Source: Thermoplasmata archaeon (GTDB lineage Archaea; Thermoplasmatota; Thermoplasmata; Lutacidiplasmatales; UBA184). Taken from it: a stretch of 56,428 bases of DNA. This document shows, in pieces, positions 31,681 through 39,501 of the stretch. The stretch covers positions 1 through 56,428 of the forward strand of contig DAHUZZ010000012.1 in the NCBI GenBank assembly GCA_027314915.1. Reading direction: 5' to 3'. Both the position numbers and the translations under genes were made by a program. Below the pieces are notes generated by a model that was given only the letters and a program-made list of their open reading frames with translations, did not search any database and was not told the DNA's origin. The stretch's first letter is position 1; the number at the start of each line of letters is the position of its first letter.

Positions 31681-31797
31681 GCGGGGATGGCCCAGCCCGG
31701 CAAGGCGCTGGATTGCTAATCCAGTGGTGGTTTCACCTCGGGGGTTCAAAGGGAGCGCCGGGCCGGACCCGGGCTCCGGAACGTCCCCCTCCCCGCG
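31681..31797 (+). tRNA. tRNA-Ser(GCT) with an intron in the T-loop
   Basis: A class II tRNA. Acceptor GCGGGGA (31681-31687) pairs with TCCCCGC (31790-31796); discriminator G73 at 31797 as expected for serine; CCA is not encoded. D-stem GCC/GGC with A14 and GG in the loop; anticodon stem CTGGA/TCCAG with loop TTGCTAA, anticodon GCT at 31715-31717; long variable arm (GGTG/CACC stem at 31726-31737). The T-stem GGGGG (31740-31744) and first T-loop bases TTCAAA (31745-31750) are followed by about 33 foreign bases, after which TCCCCC restores the loop and stem. Mature T-arm GGGGG-TTCAAAT-CCCCC is perfect, so the gene is split near position 59/60. Confidence 0.88.
31751..31783 (+). other. Probable tRNA intron (T-loop, about position 59/60)
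   Basis: Bases 31751-31783 must be removed to form the T-arm. The precursor folds into a bulge-helix-bulge-like structure: outer helix 31740-31743 with 31786-31789, four-pair central helix GTTC (31744-31747) with GAAC (31779-31782), bulges around AAA(G) 31748-31751 and GTC 31783-31785, and an intron hairpin (31752-31756 with 31773-31777, and 31758-31762 with 31768-31772). This is the substrate type of archaeal tRNA splicing endonuclease. The exact cut may shift by one or two bases. Confidence 0.75.
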
Positions 31798-31802
31798 TCC
31801 GG

Positions 31803-32129
31803 CTACCCCGGCTCCGGGGGACGGCCCACCACCACGTAGTGGTCGCCCTCGCGGGCGATCGGCACCACGGCCCCGAGCCCGGGGAGGTAGTCCGCCACGG
31901 CCAGGAACCGGATCCCGTCCAGGGCCTCCACCAGCGCGATCCGGTGGGGCGACGGGAAGCCCGGGGCGGGGGCGGTGAGCTCCGTGGCCGCGAGGACGCG
32001 GCCTTCGGGCGGGATCTCCTGCGGGCGGACCGCGGAGGAGCCGCAGCGGGGGCAGGGTCCCGGCCGGGGGAGGAACCGGCTGTGGCAGCTCTCGCAGCGG
32101 CTCACGAGGAGCATCGGCGTCGGGATCAT
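31803..32129 (-). CDS. DUF35 zinc-ribbon/OB-fold acyl-CoA-associated protein
   Basis: A 108-residue protein with a rubredoxin-like zinc ribbon (CESCHSRF...CPRCGS, residues 12-30) and a C-terminal OB-fold, the DUF35 architecture. In archaea DUF35 proteins sit between thiolase and HMG-CoA synthase and help channel acetoacetyl-CoA. Here it is coupled by an ATGA overlap to the preceding thiolase; HMG-CoA synthase is not in the window. The stop is only 5 bases from the tRNA-Ser 3' end on the other strand. Confidence 0.88.
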   Translation of the reverse strand: MIPTPMLLVSRCESCHSRFLPRPGPCPRCGSSAVRPQEIPPEGRVLAATELTAPAPGFPSPHRIALVEALDGIRFLAVADYLPGLGAVVPIAREGDHYVVVGRPPEPG

Positions 32130-33265
32130 CCGGGGGCACCCCCTGCGCCGAGGATCGTGACGAAGTTGTGGGCCGCGAGGCCGCCGATCGACTGGGCGAG
32201 GCCGACGCGCGGACGCCGAGGCAGGGCCATGGACCCGGCCTCGCCCCGGAGCTGGCGGGCGACCTCGGCGATGGCGAGGAGCCCGCTCGCGCCGACGGGG
32301 TGGCCGCGCCCGAGGAGCCCCCCGGAAGGGTTCACGGGGAACCGGCCGTCGGGCCCGGTCGCCCCCTCCAGGTACCAGCGCCCCGCCTCGCCGCCTCCGC
32401 AGATCCCGAGGTCCTCGAGGTCGATCAGCGCGAAGGGCGCGAAGGCGTCGTGGAGCTCGGCGAAGTCGAGCTCCTTGCGGGTCAGGTGCGCCATCTCGTA
32501 GGCGCGCTGCGCGGCGAGCCGGGTCGCCCGGAAACTGAACAGCTCCGCCCGGTCCACGAGGGCGAACGCGTCCATCCCCTGCCCGAGGCCGAGCGCGGTC
32601 GCGGGGCCCTCGCCGCGCTCGAGCACGACCGCGGCGGCCCCGTCGGAGATCGCCGAGCAGTGGAGGAGGTGGAGCGGGGTCGCGATGGGCCGGCTCTTGG
32701 CGACCTCGTCGCGCGAGACCGGCTTCGGGAACTGCGCGTTCGGATTGCCCCGGGCGGCCTGCCGGGCCTGGACGGTCACCTCGTCGAAGGCGACGGGGTC
32801 CGCGTCGTACCGCTGGAGGTACCGCTGGGCCACGAGCCCGGCCAGCGCCGGCATCGTCGCCCCGGCGCTCTGCTCGGTCGGGTGCAGCGATCGCGCCAGG
32901 ACGCGCGTCACCTCCTCGGTCGGCACGCCCGTCATCTTCTCGCCGGCCAGGACGAGGACCCGCTCGGCGCGGCCGGAGAGGATCTCGACCACGCCCTCGT
33001 GGAACGCCGCGGCGCCGCTCGCGGAGGCCGCCTCCACCCGGACCCCCGCCGCGGGATCGAGCCCCAGCCGCTCCGCGGTCGCGGCCACGACGTTCTCCAC
33101 GCCGCCGAGCGGGCCGGCGGCCATGGTGCCCACGACGAGCCGATCGATCGGGCGGCGGCCCACCTGCTCGAGCGCCGCCGACCCCACCTCCGACAGGAGC
33201 TCCACGAGCCCCTCGGGTCGCCGACCGACCCGCCCGACGCAGGCGGCCGTGAGGTGCGCGGGCAC
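32126..33265 (-). CDS. Thiolase-family protein (acetyl-CoA acetyltransferase-like) with altered nucleophile
   Basis: A 379-residue thiolase-fold protein of the archaeal/SCP-x-like type that partners DUF35. It keeps the HDAF element of the second half, the catalytic-His loop [10 protein letters not shown] and a final [13 protein letters not shown] block. The place of the nucleophilic Cys (normally ACASG) reads ASASG: the codon at 33023-33025 is TCC for Ser, one base from TGC. If real, the enzyme should be poorly active as a thiolase or do something else. GTG start at 33265, 4 bases after the Hjc-like gene, which is unusual company. Family assignment is firm; activity is uncertain. Confidence 0.85.
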   Translation of the reverse strand: MPAHLTAACVGRVGRRPEGLVELLSEVGSAALEQVGRRPIDRLVVGTMAAGPLGGVENVVAATAERLGLDPAAGVRVEAASASGAAAFHEGVVEILSGRAERVLVLAGEKMTGVPTEEVTRVLARSLHPTEQSAGATMPALAGLVAQRYLQRYDADPVAFDEVTVQARQAARGNPNAQFPKPVSRDEVAKSRPIATPLHLLHCSAISDGAAAVVLERGEGPATALGLGQGMDAFALVDRAELFSFRATRLAAQRAYEMAHLTRKELDFAELHDAFAPFALIDLEDLGICGGGEAGRWYLEGATGPDGRFPVNPSGGLLGRGHPVGASGLLAIAEVARQLRGEAGSMALPRRPRVGLAQSIGGLAAHNFVTILGAGGAPG

Positions 33266-33269
33266 GGGG

Positions 33270-33812
33270 TCAGCCTCCCGCCGGCTCGACGAGCGCGGCG
33301 ACGACCTCGAAGAACCTCGAAAGGGGGAGCCCGTCCTCCCACCGCAGGACGGCGTTGCCCTGCCGGGTCATGTCGATGGCCGGGATCCGGCGCCGGAGGA
33401 TCTCGAGCCGACCCCGGCCCGGGGGCGCCTGCGGCGTGAAGAGGCGCCAGGGGTCGGTCGCCCGGAGGCCGAGCCGCCGGTAGGCGTACAGGACGAGGAG
33501 CCCCACCCGGTCGACCGCGGAGCGGTGGAACTCGAGCTGCTCGGCCGCCCGGCCGCTGGCCGCCGAGAAGTGGATCGCCGCCGAACGCGAGCTCTTCACC
33601 TCGATGGGGAAGGCGAACTCGCGCCGGAGCGCGACCAGGTCGAATCCCAGGGACCCGGCCGCCCGGACCACGAGGAAGGGGTTCTGCTGGACCCGGGGGA
33701 GGAGGGCCCGGTCCGACGCGGTCAGCGAACCCCCGTAGCGGCGCAGGCTCTCGGGATCCCCCTGGAGGAGGCCCTTGAGCTCCCGCTCGTACATCGAGGA
33801 GGAGCGGCCCAC
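33270..33812 (-). CDS. Hjc-like PD-(D/E)XK nuclease (Holliday junction resolvase type)
   Basis: A 180-residue protein whose first half matches archaeal Hjc: a basic helical start (MYERELKGLLQG), then VVRAAGSLGFDLVALR and the active-site FAFPIEVKSS, giving the ExK part of the nuclease motif, followed by a helix with AAEQLEFHR. The C-terminal 70 residues diverge. It would cut branched DNA at repair or recombination intermediates. The GTG at 33812 fits a TATA-like box (33834-33840) 26 bases upstream; an ATG at 33794 is the alternative. It is divergent from an AAA+ ATPase and leads the thiolase-DUF35 operon. Confidence 0.82.
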   Translation of the reverse strand: MGRSSSMYERELKGLLQGDPESLRRYGGSLTASDRALLPRVQQNPFLVVRAAGSLGFDLVALRREFAFPIEVKSSRSAAIHFSAASGRAAEQLEFHRSAVDRVGLLVLYAYRRLGLRATDPWRLFTPQAPPGRGRLEILRRRIPAIDMTRQGNAVLRWEDGLPLSRFFEVVAALVEPAGG

Positions 33813-33833
33813 GGCCCCGACTGGCGGTGTGAG

Positions 33834-33840
33834 TTGATAA
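33834..33840 (-). promoter_or_regulatory. TATA-like box for the Hjc-like/thiolase operon
   Basis: TTATCAA on the minus strand, about 25 bases from the GTG at 33812. Confidence 0.5.
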
Positions 33841-33917
33841 TCCTTCGGCGCCACGCGACGGTGGGGCCGGGGGCCCCCTCCGGGCTCGACGGGGGGTCCG
33901 CGACCCTCGAGACGAGA

Positions 33918-33926
33918 GAATATAGG
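33918..33926 (+). promoter_or_regulatory. TATA box for the AAA+ ATPase gene
   Basis: GAATATAGG, about 29 bases before the GTG at 33951; it decides the start inside a much longer open frame. Confidence 0.65.
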
Positions 33927-33950
33927 CGAGGCGCGACTCCCACCGTCGCG

Positions 33951-35405
33951 GTGGCGACCCCGGGCAGCCTCGAGGTGGTCGACGAGGAGGTCGGCATCGT
34001 GCGCGTGCTGGTCGCGCTCCTCGCGGACGCCGACCGCCGGCGGATCACCCGGGGGGTGGCGACCCAGGGCGCCCGGTTCACGCTGTCCGAGCTCCGGGGG
34101 CGGCTCCTCAAGGAGCGGGTCTTCGAGGACCCGTCGCGGCTCCTGCTCCGGCTGCGCCGCCGGGGGCTCCTCGACGAGGGACCCGAGGGGCGCTCCGACC
34201 GGGTGTACCGGATCCCCGAGGTGGAGACGCTCCGGGAGCTGCTCGTCGCCCAGCTCACGCGCGCCGAGATCGCCGCGAGCGCCCCGTTCTCGCCGGTGCC
34301 CGACGAGGCGATGGAGATCCGGGCGATGGACGGCGAGTTCGTGAGCCACCTCCGCGGGCTGCTCGCCCACCGGCTCGAGGCCACGATCGAGTTCGGGCGC
34401 GAGCTCACCGTCCGGAAGTTGAGCGAGTACGTCCGCGGGCTGTTCGGCGAGGCGCTCGCCCTGGATTCGCTGATCGCGCTCCTCCAGCAGTACGCCCTCG
34501 CCGACGTCCCCCTGCTCGCGCCGACCGGCCGGACGACCGGCAGCACCGGCTTCCACCTCGCGCTCTTCGGGCCGCCCGGCACGGGGAAGACGTTCGCCAT
34601 CGACGACCTGGTACGCGGGAACCCCCGGACCGCGGTCCCGCCCCACGGCCTGCCGGGACGGAACCGCTACTGCGGGGGGATCACGCCGGTCCAGTTCCTC
34701 CGGGTGGGGGCGTTCTACTCGGGCCGCACGTTCAACTTCATCGTGCCCGAGTTCAATGACTGGTTCAAGTACAAGGGCATGGTCGAGCCGCTCAAGCTCG
34801 TGATGGAGCAGCGCGAGGTGAAGTGGGAGACGACGCTCGGCACCGTCGGCCCGTACACCTTCCGGTCCTTCTTCACGGTGAACTACAACGTCCGGACGGG
34901 CGGCGCCTCCGACTACTGGACGACCGTCGCGGACCCGAACTTCGCGGCGCTGGAGGACCGGATGCTGCTCCGGTTCCACCAGATGACCCGGGAGCGGTTC
35001 CGGGCGGTGGAGGCGAGCGCCGAGCGGCTCGAGCTCGGGCAGATCGACTTCGCGCTCGCCGACCGGATCCGGGACCACGTGACGCTCCTCCACGCCATCG
35101 AGACCCGGCACCCGCTCGTGGCGGGCCGGTTCCGGGCGAAGCCGGTCCGACTCGACCCCGAGCTGTACGGCCGGCTGCGCGAGGTCTCCGAGCGGGCGCT
35201 CGCGCGCACCGCCGAGCCGAAGTTCTCCCCGCGGCTCAAAGGGCGGGCGGTACGGCTGGCCGCCGCGGCGGCGCTCCTGCGCTACTTCGGCCACGAGCGC
35301 GACGAGACGATCGGGATCGGACGGGAGGAGGCGGAGCTCGCCCAGAGCTTCTACCAGGAGGAGATCCGTGCCCGCGAGGGTCGCCGCGGATCCGCCGCCG
35401 GATAG
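33951..35405 (+). CDS. AAA+ ATPase with N-terminal winged helix, atypical Walker B
   Basis: A 484-residue protein. Residues about 10-100 look like one or two winged helices (LSELRGRLLKERVF, LRRRGLLDEG). The ATPase core starts near residue 195: Walker A GPPGTGKT; the Walker B region reads FNFIVPEFND, with Pro where Asp is expected but the Glu kept; sensor-1-like FTVNYN; and an arginine-finger-like LEDRMLLRF. It recalls MoxR/MCM-like helix-2-insert ATPases. A helical lid follows. The next gene overlaps it by 38 bases and encodes a zinc-ribbon protein, a probable partner. A role with the divergent Hjc-like nuclease in DNA repair is an inference. Confidence 0.8.
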   Translation: MATPGSLEVVDEEVGIVRVLVALLADADRRRITRGVATQGARFTLSELRGRLLKERVFEDPSRLLLRLRRRGLLDEGPEGRSDRVYRIPEVETLRELLVAQLTRAEIAASAPFSPVPDEAMEIRAMDGEFVSHLRGLLAHRLEATIEFGRELTVRKLSEYVRGLFGEALALDSLIALLQQYALADVPLLAPTGRTTGSTGFHLALFGPPGTGKTFAIDDLVRGNPRTAVPPHGLPGRNRYCGGITPVQFLRVGAFYSGRTFNFIVPEFNDWFKYKGMVEPLKLVMEQREVKWETTLGTVGPYTFRSFFTVNYNVRTGGASDYWTTVADPNFAALEDRMLLRFHQMTRERFRAVEASAERLELGQIDFALADRIRDHVTLLHAIETRHPLVAGRFRAKPVRLDPELYGRLREVSERALARTAEPKFSPRLKGRAVRLAAAAALLRYFGHERDETIGIGREEAELAQSFYQEEIRAREGRRGSAAG

Positions 35406-35844
35406 GCCGCCCGAGGAGGGCTCCCCGAAGGAGCCGGCGGCGCCGAAGTACCGGCGCCCGGATGAGGAGACCGTCCGGTGGGCGGCCGATCGGGCGCTCC
35501 GCCGGTCGCGGGGGAGCTTCCCCTCCCAGGCGGCCCTGCGCCGCGCGATGCTGAAGCTGCTCCACGAGCGCGAACCGCTCTTCGCGCTCGGTGGCCCGCG
35601 GATGCGAAAGCTCCTGATCGGTTCGCCCGGCCTCGAGCTCCGGATCCGGTACGCGGAGCGGAGCTCGCGCCGTCCCCTGAGCCGGTGCCCCGTCTGCGCC
35701 GGAGCGCTCACGCCGATCCGGAACCGGACCCTGCTCGACGACCGGGTGACCCTGGGGTACCGGTGCCGACGGTGCGGCTACTGGACCCACCTCCGCCGAC
35801 GGGTCCCGGTCCGGTACGAGTTCCTCCCGGGCCGCGGGCCCTGA
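35368..35844 (+). CDS. Basic zinc-ribbon protein, partner of the AAA+ ATPase
   Basis: A 158-residue protein with a Pro-rich start, a helical basic middle (ETVRWAADRALRRSRG, AALRRAMLKLLHE) and a C-terminal zinc ribbon CPVCAG...CRRCGYW that ends in an Arg-rich strand. Likely binds nucleic acid or the ATPase. The GTG at 35368 overlaps the ATPase gene by 38 bases in another frame, showing tight coupling. No known family name is given. Confidence 0.75.
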   Translation: MPARVAADPPPDRPPEEGSPKEPAAPKYRRPDEETVRWAADRALRRSRGSFPSQAALRRAMLKLLHEREPLFALGGPRMRKLLIGSPGLELRIRYAERSSRRPLSRCPVCAGALTPIRNRTLLDDRVTLGYRCRRCGYWTHLRRRVPVRYEFLPGRGP

Positions 35845-35977
35845 CCGCAGGGGCTCCGCGGGCGACCGCCGATCCCCGTGCTCCGGAGGGGCGGGGTCGA
35901 CCGCGTCCCGGCCTCGCCGCCGCCCGAAGGCCCGTCGCCCCGGCGGGACGCGCCCGCGGAAGGGCCCCCCCACCGGA

Positions 35978-36973
35978 CTAGGGGACGACCGTCTGGATGA
36001 CCTTGCCGGCGTTCGCGTCGACCAGGTGGACCGAGCGCTCGCCCTTGTGCTCGAGGCGGATGTACCAGATGGGCGCGTGGAGCAGCTCGCTCTCGGAGAC
36101 CTCCACCTGGCTGGTGAGCTGGCTCACCATGTGGTGCTTCTTGTGCGCCTGGTCGGCCTGCATCTTGATCACGTAGGAGCGCGCCGCGTGCTGCGCCGCG
36201 TCCTCCGCCAGGTCGCCGTTGAGCACCCCGGCGCCGCTCGGTACCTGCTTCTTGTCGAAGAAGGAGCGGCCGTCCAGGTCGAACTGGTAGTCCCGCGGCT
36301 GGTAGGCCGCGAGCCCCTTGACGGCGACGACGGGGAACTCGTACAGGCCCGAGATGGTGTCGGCGCGGGCCGCGTTGACCGGCGAGCCCATGATCGGGAT
36401 CACGGTGAAGCCCCCGCCCCGCCCGCCGCCCATGAGCCCCCCGAGCGCCTCGGCGGCGGCGATGGAGCCGACGGTCCCGGCCACGCCGACCGCCACGTCC
36501 TCGTAGCGGTAGGTCGTGGTCGCCGAGCACGGCACGATCCAGAACGGCACGTAGGAGAGCTTCGCCTCGACGACCTTGGACTCCTCGAAGTCGTGGCGGT
36601 GGAAGAACCCCTGGTCCACGCTCCGCCGGATGATCTCGAGCGCCTGGCCCTGGTCGCCGACGGTCGTCGGGAGCATCGAGTGCTTGGAGATCTGCTTCCA
36701 GCCGGCGCCGCCGAGCGAGACCGAGGCACCGCAGTACTCGCAGGTGATCACCATCTCCCCGAAGGTCGGGGCGATCGGCGCTCCGCAGGACGGGCACTTG
36801 AGCGCGGTGGCGCTCACCGGCGCGACCGGCGGCGTGGGGGCGGCCGGCGGGGGAGGGGGCGGGGGCGGCGGCGCTCCGCCGCCCGCGGCCGGGGGGCCGC
36901 CGACCGCCGAGCCGCACGCGTAGCAGAAGCGGGCGTTCTCCGGGAGGGGGGCGCCGCAGTGGGGACAGTTCAC
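35978..36973 (-). CDS. Zinc-ribbon protein with TFIIB-type ribbon (YdjG-like)
   Basis: A 331-residue protein. A zinc ribbon at residues 3-24 (CPHCG...CYACG), a Pro/Gly linker, then a second, TFIIB-like ribbon (CPSCG...CEYCGASVSLG). The rest is an alpha/beta domain with FWIVPCSATTTYRYED and a Gly-rich stretch (GGLMGGGRGGGF) that may be membrane-associated, and a C-terminal HAPIWYIRLEHKG segment. It resembles membrane-anchoring zinc-ribbon proteins found next to SPFH genes in bacteria such as B. subtilis YdjG; the match is from memory. Last gene of the operon from 39432, start GTG 36973 after a weak AAGGATGG site. 35845-35977 beyond it shows nothing. Confidence 0.75.
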   Translation of the reverse strand: MNCPHCGAPLPENARFCYACGSAVGGPPAAGGGAPPPPPPPPPAAPTPPVAPVSATALKCPSCGAPIAPTFGEMVITCEYCGASVSLGGAGWKQISKHSMLPTTVGDQGQALEIIRRSVDQGFFHRHDFEESKVVEAKLSYVPFWIVPCSATTTYRYEDVAVGVAGTVGSIAAAEALGGLMGGGRGGGFTVIPIMGSPVNAARADTISGLYEFPVVAVKGLAAYQPRDYQFDLDGRSFFDKKQVPSGAGVLNGDLAEDAAQHAARSYVIKMQADQAHKKHHMVSQLTSQVEVSESELLHAPIWYIRLEHKGERSVHLVDANAGKVIQTVVP

Positions 36974-36996
36974 CTTCGATCCATCCTTCGGAGCTT

Positions 36997-38163
36997 CTAG
37001 GTCGGGAGCGCCGTGCCGCAGTTGGGACAGAACTTCCCGGCCCCGGTGACCGTCGCCTGGCACTTCGGGCACGTCCGGGCGAGCGGGGCGCCGCAGTTCG
37101 CGCAGAACTTCGCGCCCGCGGCGTTCGGCGTGTTGCACTTGGGACAGTTCACGCCGCCCGGGGCGGGGGCGGGCGCGGCCATGGAGGTCCCGCAGTTGGG
37201 GCAGAACTTCACGCCGGTGGGCACCATCTGGCCGCACTTCGGGCACGGCGTGCCGGACTGGCCGGCGCCGGGGGGCGGCTGCTGGTAGGCGCCCTGCATC
37301 GCGCTCGACATCCCGTAGCCGACCCCGAGGCCGGCCCCGAGCCCGACGCCGGCGCCCGCGAGCGCGCCCGCGCCGCCGGAGGCGTTCGCGGCGGCGGTGG
37401 TCATCGCCTGACCGGCCTGGTACTGCATGTAGTTCACGCCGAGGACCCCCATCTTCGAGCGCGTGTCCACGGCGGCCTGGACGTCGTCCGGCAGGCTCAC
37501 CGAGAGCCCCTGGAGCTGGACCACGTCGACCCCGAACTGCTCGAAGTGCTGCGGCGCGCTGCCGAGCACCGCCTGCTCGATCGTCGTGAGCTGGCCGGCG
37601 AGGTCGGTGACCCGCATCCCCTGGTCCTTGAGGTGGCCGAGGGTGTTGTAGACGAGGATCACCATCTGGCTCCGCATCCGGCCCTCGACGTCGGTCGAGG
37701 TGGCGGCGCCGAAGGTCCCCACGAACTGGTTGATGAACAGGTCCGGCTTGCCGACCTTCCAGCGGAAGTTGCCGAAGACGCGCAGGCTCACGAGGCCGAA
37801 GTCGGGGTCGCGGAAGACGTAGGGCTCGGCGCTCCCGAACTTCCCGTCGAGCACGCGGCGCTGGAGGTAGTACACCTCCGCCTCCTGGCGCACGCCGGAG
37901 AGCGCCTGGATGAGCCCGCCCACGAGCGGGGCGTTGAGGCTCGTGAGGGCGTACCGGCCGGGACGTTCGAGGTAGGCGAGCACCTTGCCGTCCCGGTAGA
38001 AGCAGGCGGTCTCGTCCTCCCGGACGACCACGTTGTCGTTGAGGCGGATGTTGCGGGGGACCCGCCACATCACGTTGTTCCCCTTGTAGACGTCCTCCCA
38101 GTTGATCGTCGTCGCCCCGATCAGGCTCCCCCCGCGCGGCGGGATCGGCTGGTTCGTTACCAT
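36997..38163 (-). CDS. SPFH-domain protein with C-terminal zinc ribbons (YdjI-like)
   Basis: A 388-residue protein. Residues about 15-230 are a SPFH/band-7-like domain (NNVMWRVPRNIRL, LERPGRYALTSLNAPLVGG, VFGNFRWKVGKPDLFINQFVG), followed by an Ala/Gly-rich helix (GAGALAGAGVGLGAGLGVG), and three double-Cys zinc ribbons (CPKCGQ...CPNCG, CPKCN...CANCG, CPKCQ...CPNCG) at the end. This is the YdjI/virion-core-like SPFH group that assembles at membranes. GGGAGGGAGG lies 10-18 bases before the ATG at 38163, a clear Shine-Dalgarno site inside the operon. Likely a membrane-scaffold component working with its neighbours. Confidence 0.88.
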   Translation of the reverse strand: MVTNQPIPPRGGSLIGATTINWEDVYKGNNVMWRVPRNIRLNDNVVVREDETACFYRDGKVLAYLERPGRYALTSLNAPLVGGLIQALSGVRQEAEVYYLQRRVLDGKFGSAEPYVFRDPDFGLVSLRVFGNFRWKVGKPDLFINQFVGTFGAATSTDVEGRMRSQMVILVYNTLGHLKDQGMRVTDLAGQLTTIEQAVLGSAPQHFEQFGVDVVQLQGLSVSLPDDVQAAVDTRSKMGVLGVNYMQYQAGQAMTTAAANASGGAGALAGAGVGLGAGLGVGYGMSSAMQGAYQQPPPGAGQSGTPCPKCGQMVPTGVKFCPNCGTSMAAPAPAPGGVNCPKCNTPNAAGAKFCANCGAPLARTCPKCQATVTGAGKFCPNCGTALPT

Positions 38164-38185
38164 CTTCGATTCCTCCCTCCCGGGA

Positions 38186-38887
38186 TCACACCCGGATGCC
38201 CTCGATCGTCGTCATGCGCGCCTCGAACGAGCTCCGGAGCTGGCCGAGGAGCCCGCGGAGCCGCGCGACCTCGCTCTTCACCTGCTCGCCGTGGTTGCCC
38301 GCGGCGGCGGACTCGAGCGGCGCGATCTCGTTGTGGAACTGGTCGGCGGCCTCGGCGAAGCCGTAGTCGTACTCGTACAGCCGGTCGAGGTCGTTCGGGC
38401 GGACCCGGATCGACGCCGAGATCCCCGAATACCCCTGCTCGGCGTGACGGATCCGACCCTCGAGGACATTCAGGTCGCTGATCACGAGGGCGAGGTCGTT
38501 GAGGCTGCCGTACTGGTAGGCCTGGGTGAGCGACTCGCGGACCTTCTGGATCCGCGCGAGCGCCGTCACGAGCTTGTTCGCGACCTGCGTCCGAAGGAGG
38601 CTGTCCGCCTCCCGGAGGTCCTCGCCCAGCCGGTAGCCTCGGAAGCCGGGGATCAGGAGCTGCAGCCGCTTGAGCGTGCCGCGGTCCGAGTCCACCTTCT
38701 GCCGGAGGTCGACCGACGCGCCCGGACCGGGCGGTGCGGCCGCGAGCGCGGAGCCGCAGCTCGGGCAGACCCGGGTCCCGGCGGGCGCCGTCGACTTGCA
38801 GTTCGGGCACGTGAGCAGGCTGGCCCCGGTGGCGGCCGGAGGGGGCGGGGGTGGCGGTGGCGGCGGTGGTCCGGAGGAGGCGGTCAT
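38186..38887 (-). CDS. Coiled-coil protein with N-terminal Pro run and zinc ribbon
   Basis: A 233-residue protein. It opens with a run of about ten prolines, then a zinc ribbon (CPNCK...CPSCG), then a conserved-looking LLIPGFRGYRLGEDLREADSLLR segment and long helices (KLVTALARIQKVRESL, SEVARLRGLLGQLRSSFEA) to the end. The IPGFRGY-type helical domain is found in uncharacterised proteins of archaea and bacteria next to SPFH genes. Probably a soluble scaffold bound by its ribbon to the SPFH complex. It lies between the membrane protein gene (5 bases away) and the SPFH gene (22 bases). Confidence 0.78.
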   Translation of the reverse strand: MTASSGPPPPPPPPPPPAATGASLLTCPNCKSTAPAGTRVCPSCGSALAAAPPGPGASVDLRQKVDSDRGTLKRLQLLIPGFRGYRLGEDLREADSLLRTQVANKLVTALARIQKVRESLTQAYQYGSLNDLALVISDLNVLEGRIRHAEQGYSGISASIRVRPNDLDRLYEYDYGFAEAADQFHNEIAPLESAAAGNHGEQVKSEVARLRGLLGQLRSSFEARMTTIEGIRV

Positions 38888-38892
38888 GCTCG

Positions 38893-39432
38893 TCAGGTCC
38901 CGCCGCCCGGGGGTCCGGGGTCGCGCGGGGGCGGTGGGTGGATCGGCGGCGGGGAGGGCGGGTGCGCCGCGGGGTAGTCGAAGGCGGAGCTGGTGGGCTG
39001 CGCCCGCCAGGTCTCCCGGGCCTCCTCGCGGAGGGCGAGCTGGGCCCGCTGGCCGCTCCCGTAGTAGAAGCCGAGGACGGCGATCACGAGCGCCCCCAGG
39101 AGCAGGAGCGCGAGCACGATCCGGAGGACCGTGGTGACGGAGCTCTCCGCCGGGAAGAGCGCGACGGTGACGGCGAGGACCGTGAAGCCCATCCCGGCGA
39201 ATCCGAGCGAGGTCGCGCGGGCGAGGACCGGGTCGGGCGTGAAGGACCGCGCGAGGTAGGCGACGAGCGCGAAGAGGAGCGCGATCCAGCCGATCCCGAT
39301 GAGCGCCCAGAACTCGCTCGTCGGCGAGACGGTGATCCAGACCAGGAAGAGGAGCAGCGCGGCCGCGACGAGGAGGATCGCGAGGAGCACGACGCCGGAG
39401 ATCCGGCGACCGACCGGTGCGGGGCCTGCCAT
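38893..39432 (-). CDS. Four-helix membrane protein heading the SPFH operon
   Basis: A 179-residue integral membrane protein with four helices (about residues 12-32, 38-60, 70-90, 100-122) and a Pro-rich cytoplasmic tail of 50 residues (PPSPPPIHPPPP). No catalytic motif. Proline stretches here and in the next protein may be paired interaction sites. The ATG at 39432 is about 30 bases from a TATATC-containing box at 39458-39467; it is the first gene of a four-gene operon ending at 35978. Confidence 0.78.
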   Translation of the reverse strand: MAGPAPVGRRISGVVLLAILLVAAALLLFLVWITVSPTSEFWALIGIGWIALLFALVAYLARSFTPDPVLARATSLGFAGMGFTVLAVTVALFPAESSVTTVLRIVLALLLLGALVIAVLGFYYGSGQRAQLALREEARETWRAQPTSSAFDYPAAHPPSPPPIHPPPPRDPGPPGGGT

Positions 39433-39457
39433 CGTCCCCCCATGGAGGGGGGGTCGG

Positions 39458-39467
39458 CATATATCAA
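39458..39467 (-). promoter_or_regulatory. TATA box for the SPFH operon
   Basis: TTGATATATG on the minus strand, about 30 bases upstream of the ATG at 39432, in the 69-base gap after the TPR gene. Confidence 0.6.
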
Positions 39468-39501
39468 CGCGGTGGGGCGGAGCCTCCCCGCCCGGGCCCG
39501 A

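Noticed and set aside
31681-31797. A decayed tRNA pseudogene
   Set aside because: Every stem is perfectly paired once the 33-base insert is removed, and G73 and the promoter are intact, which does not look like decay.
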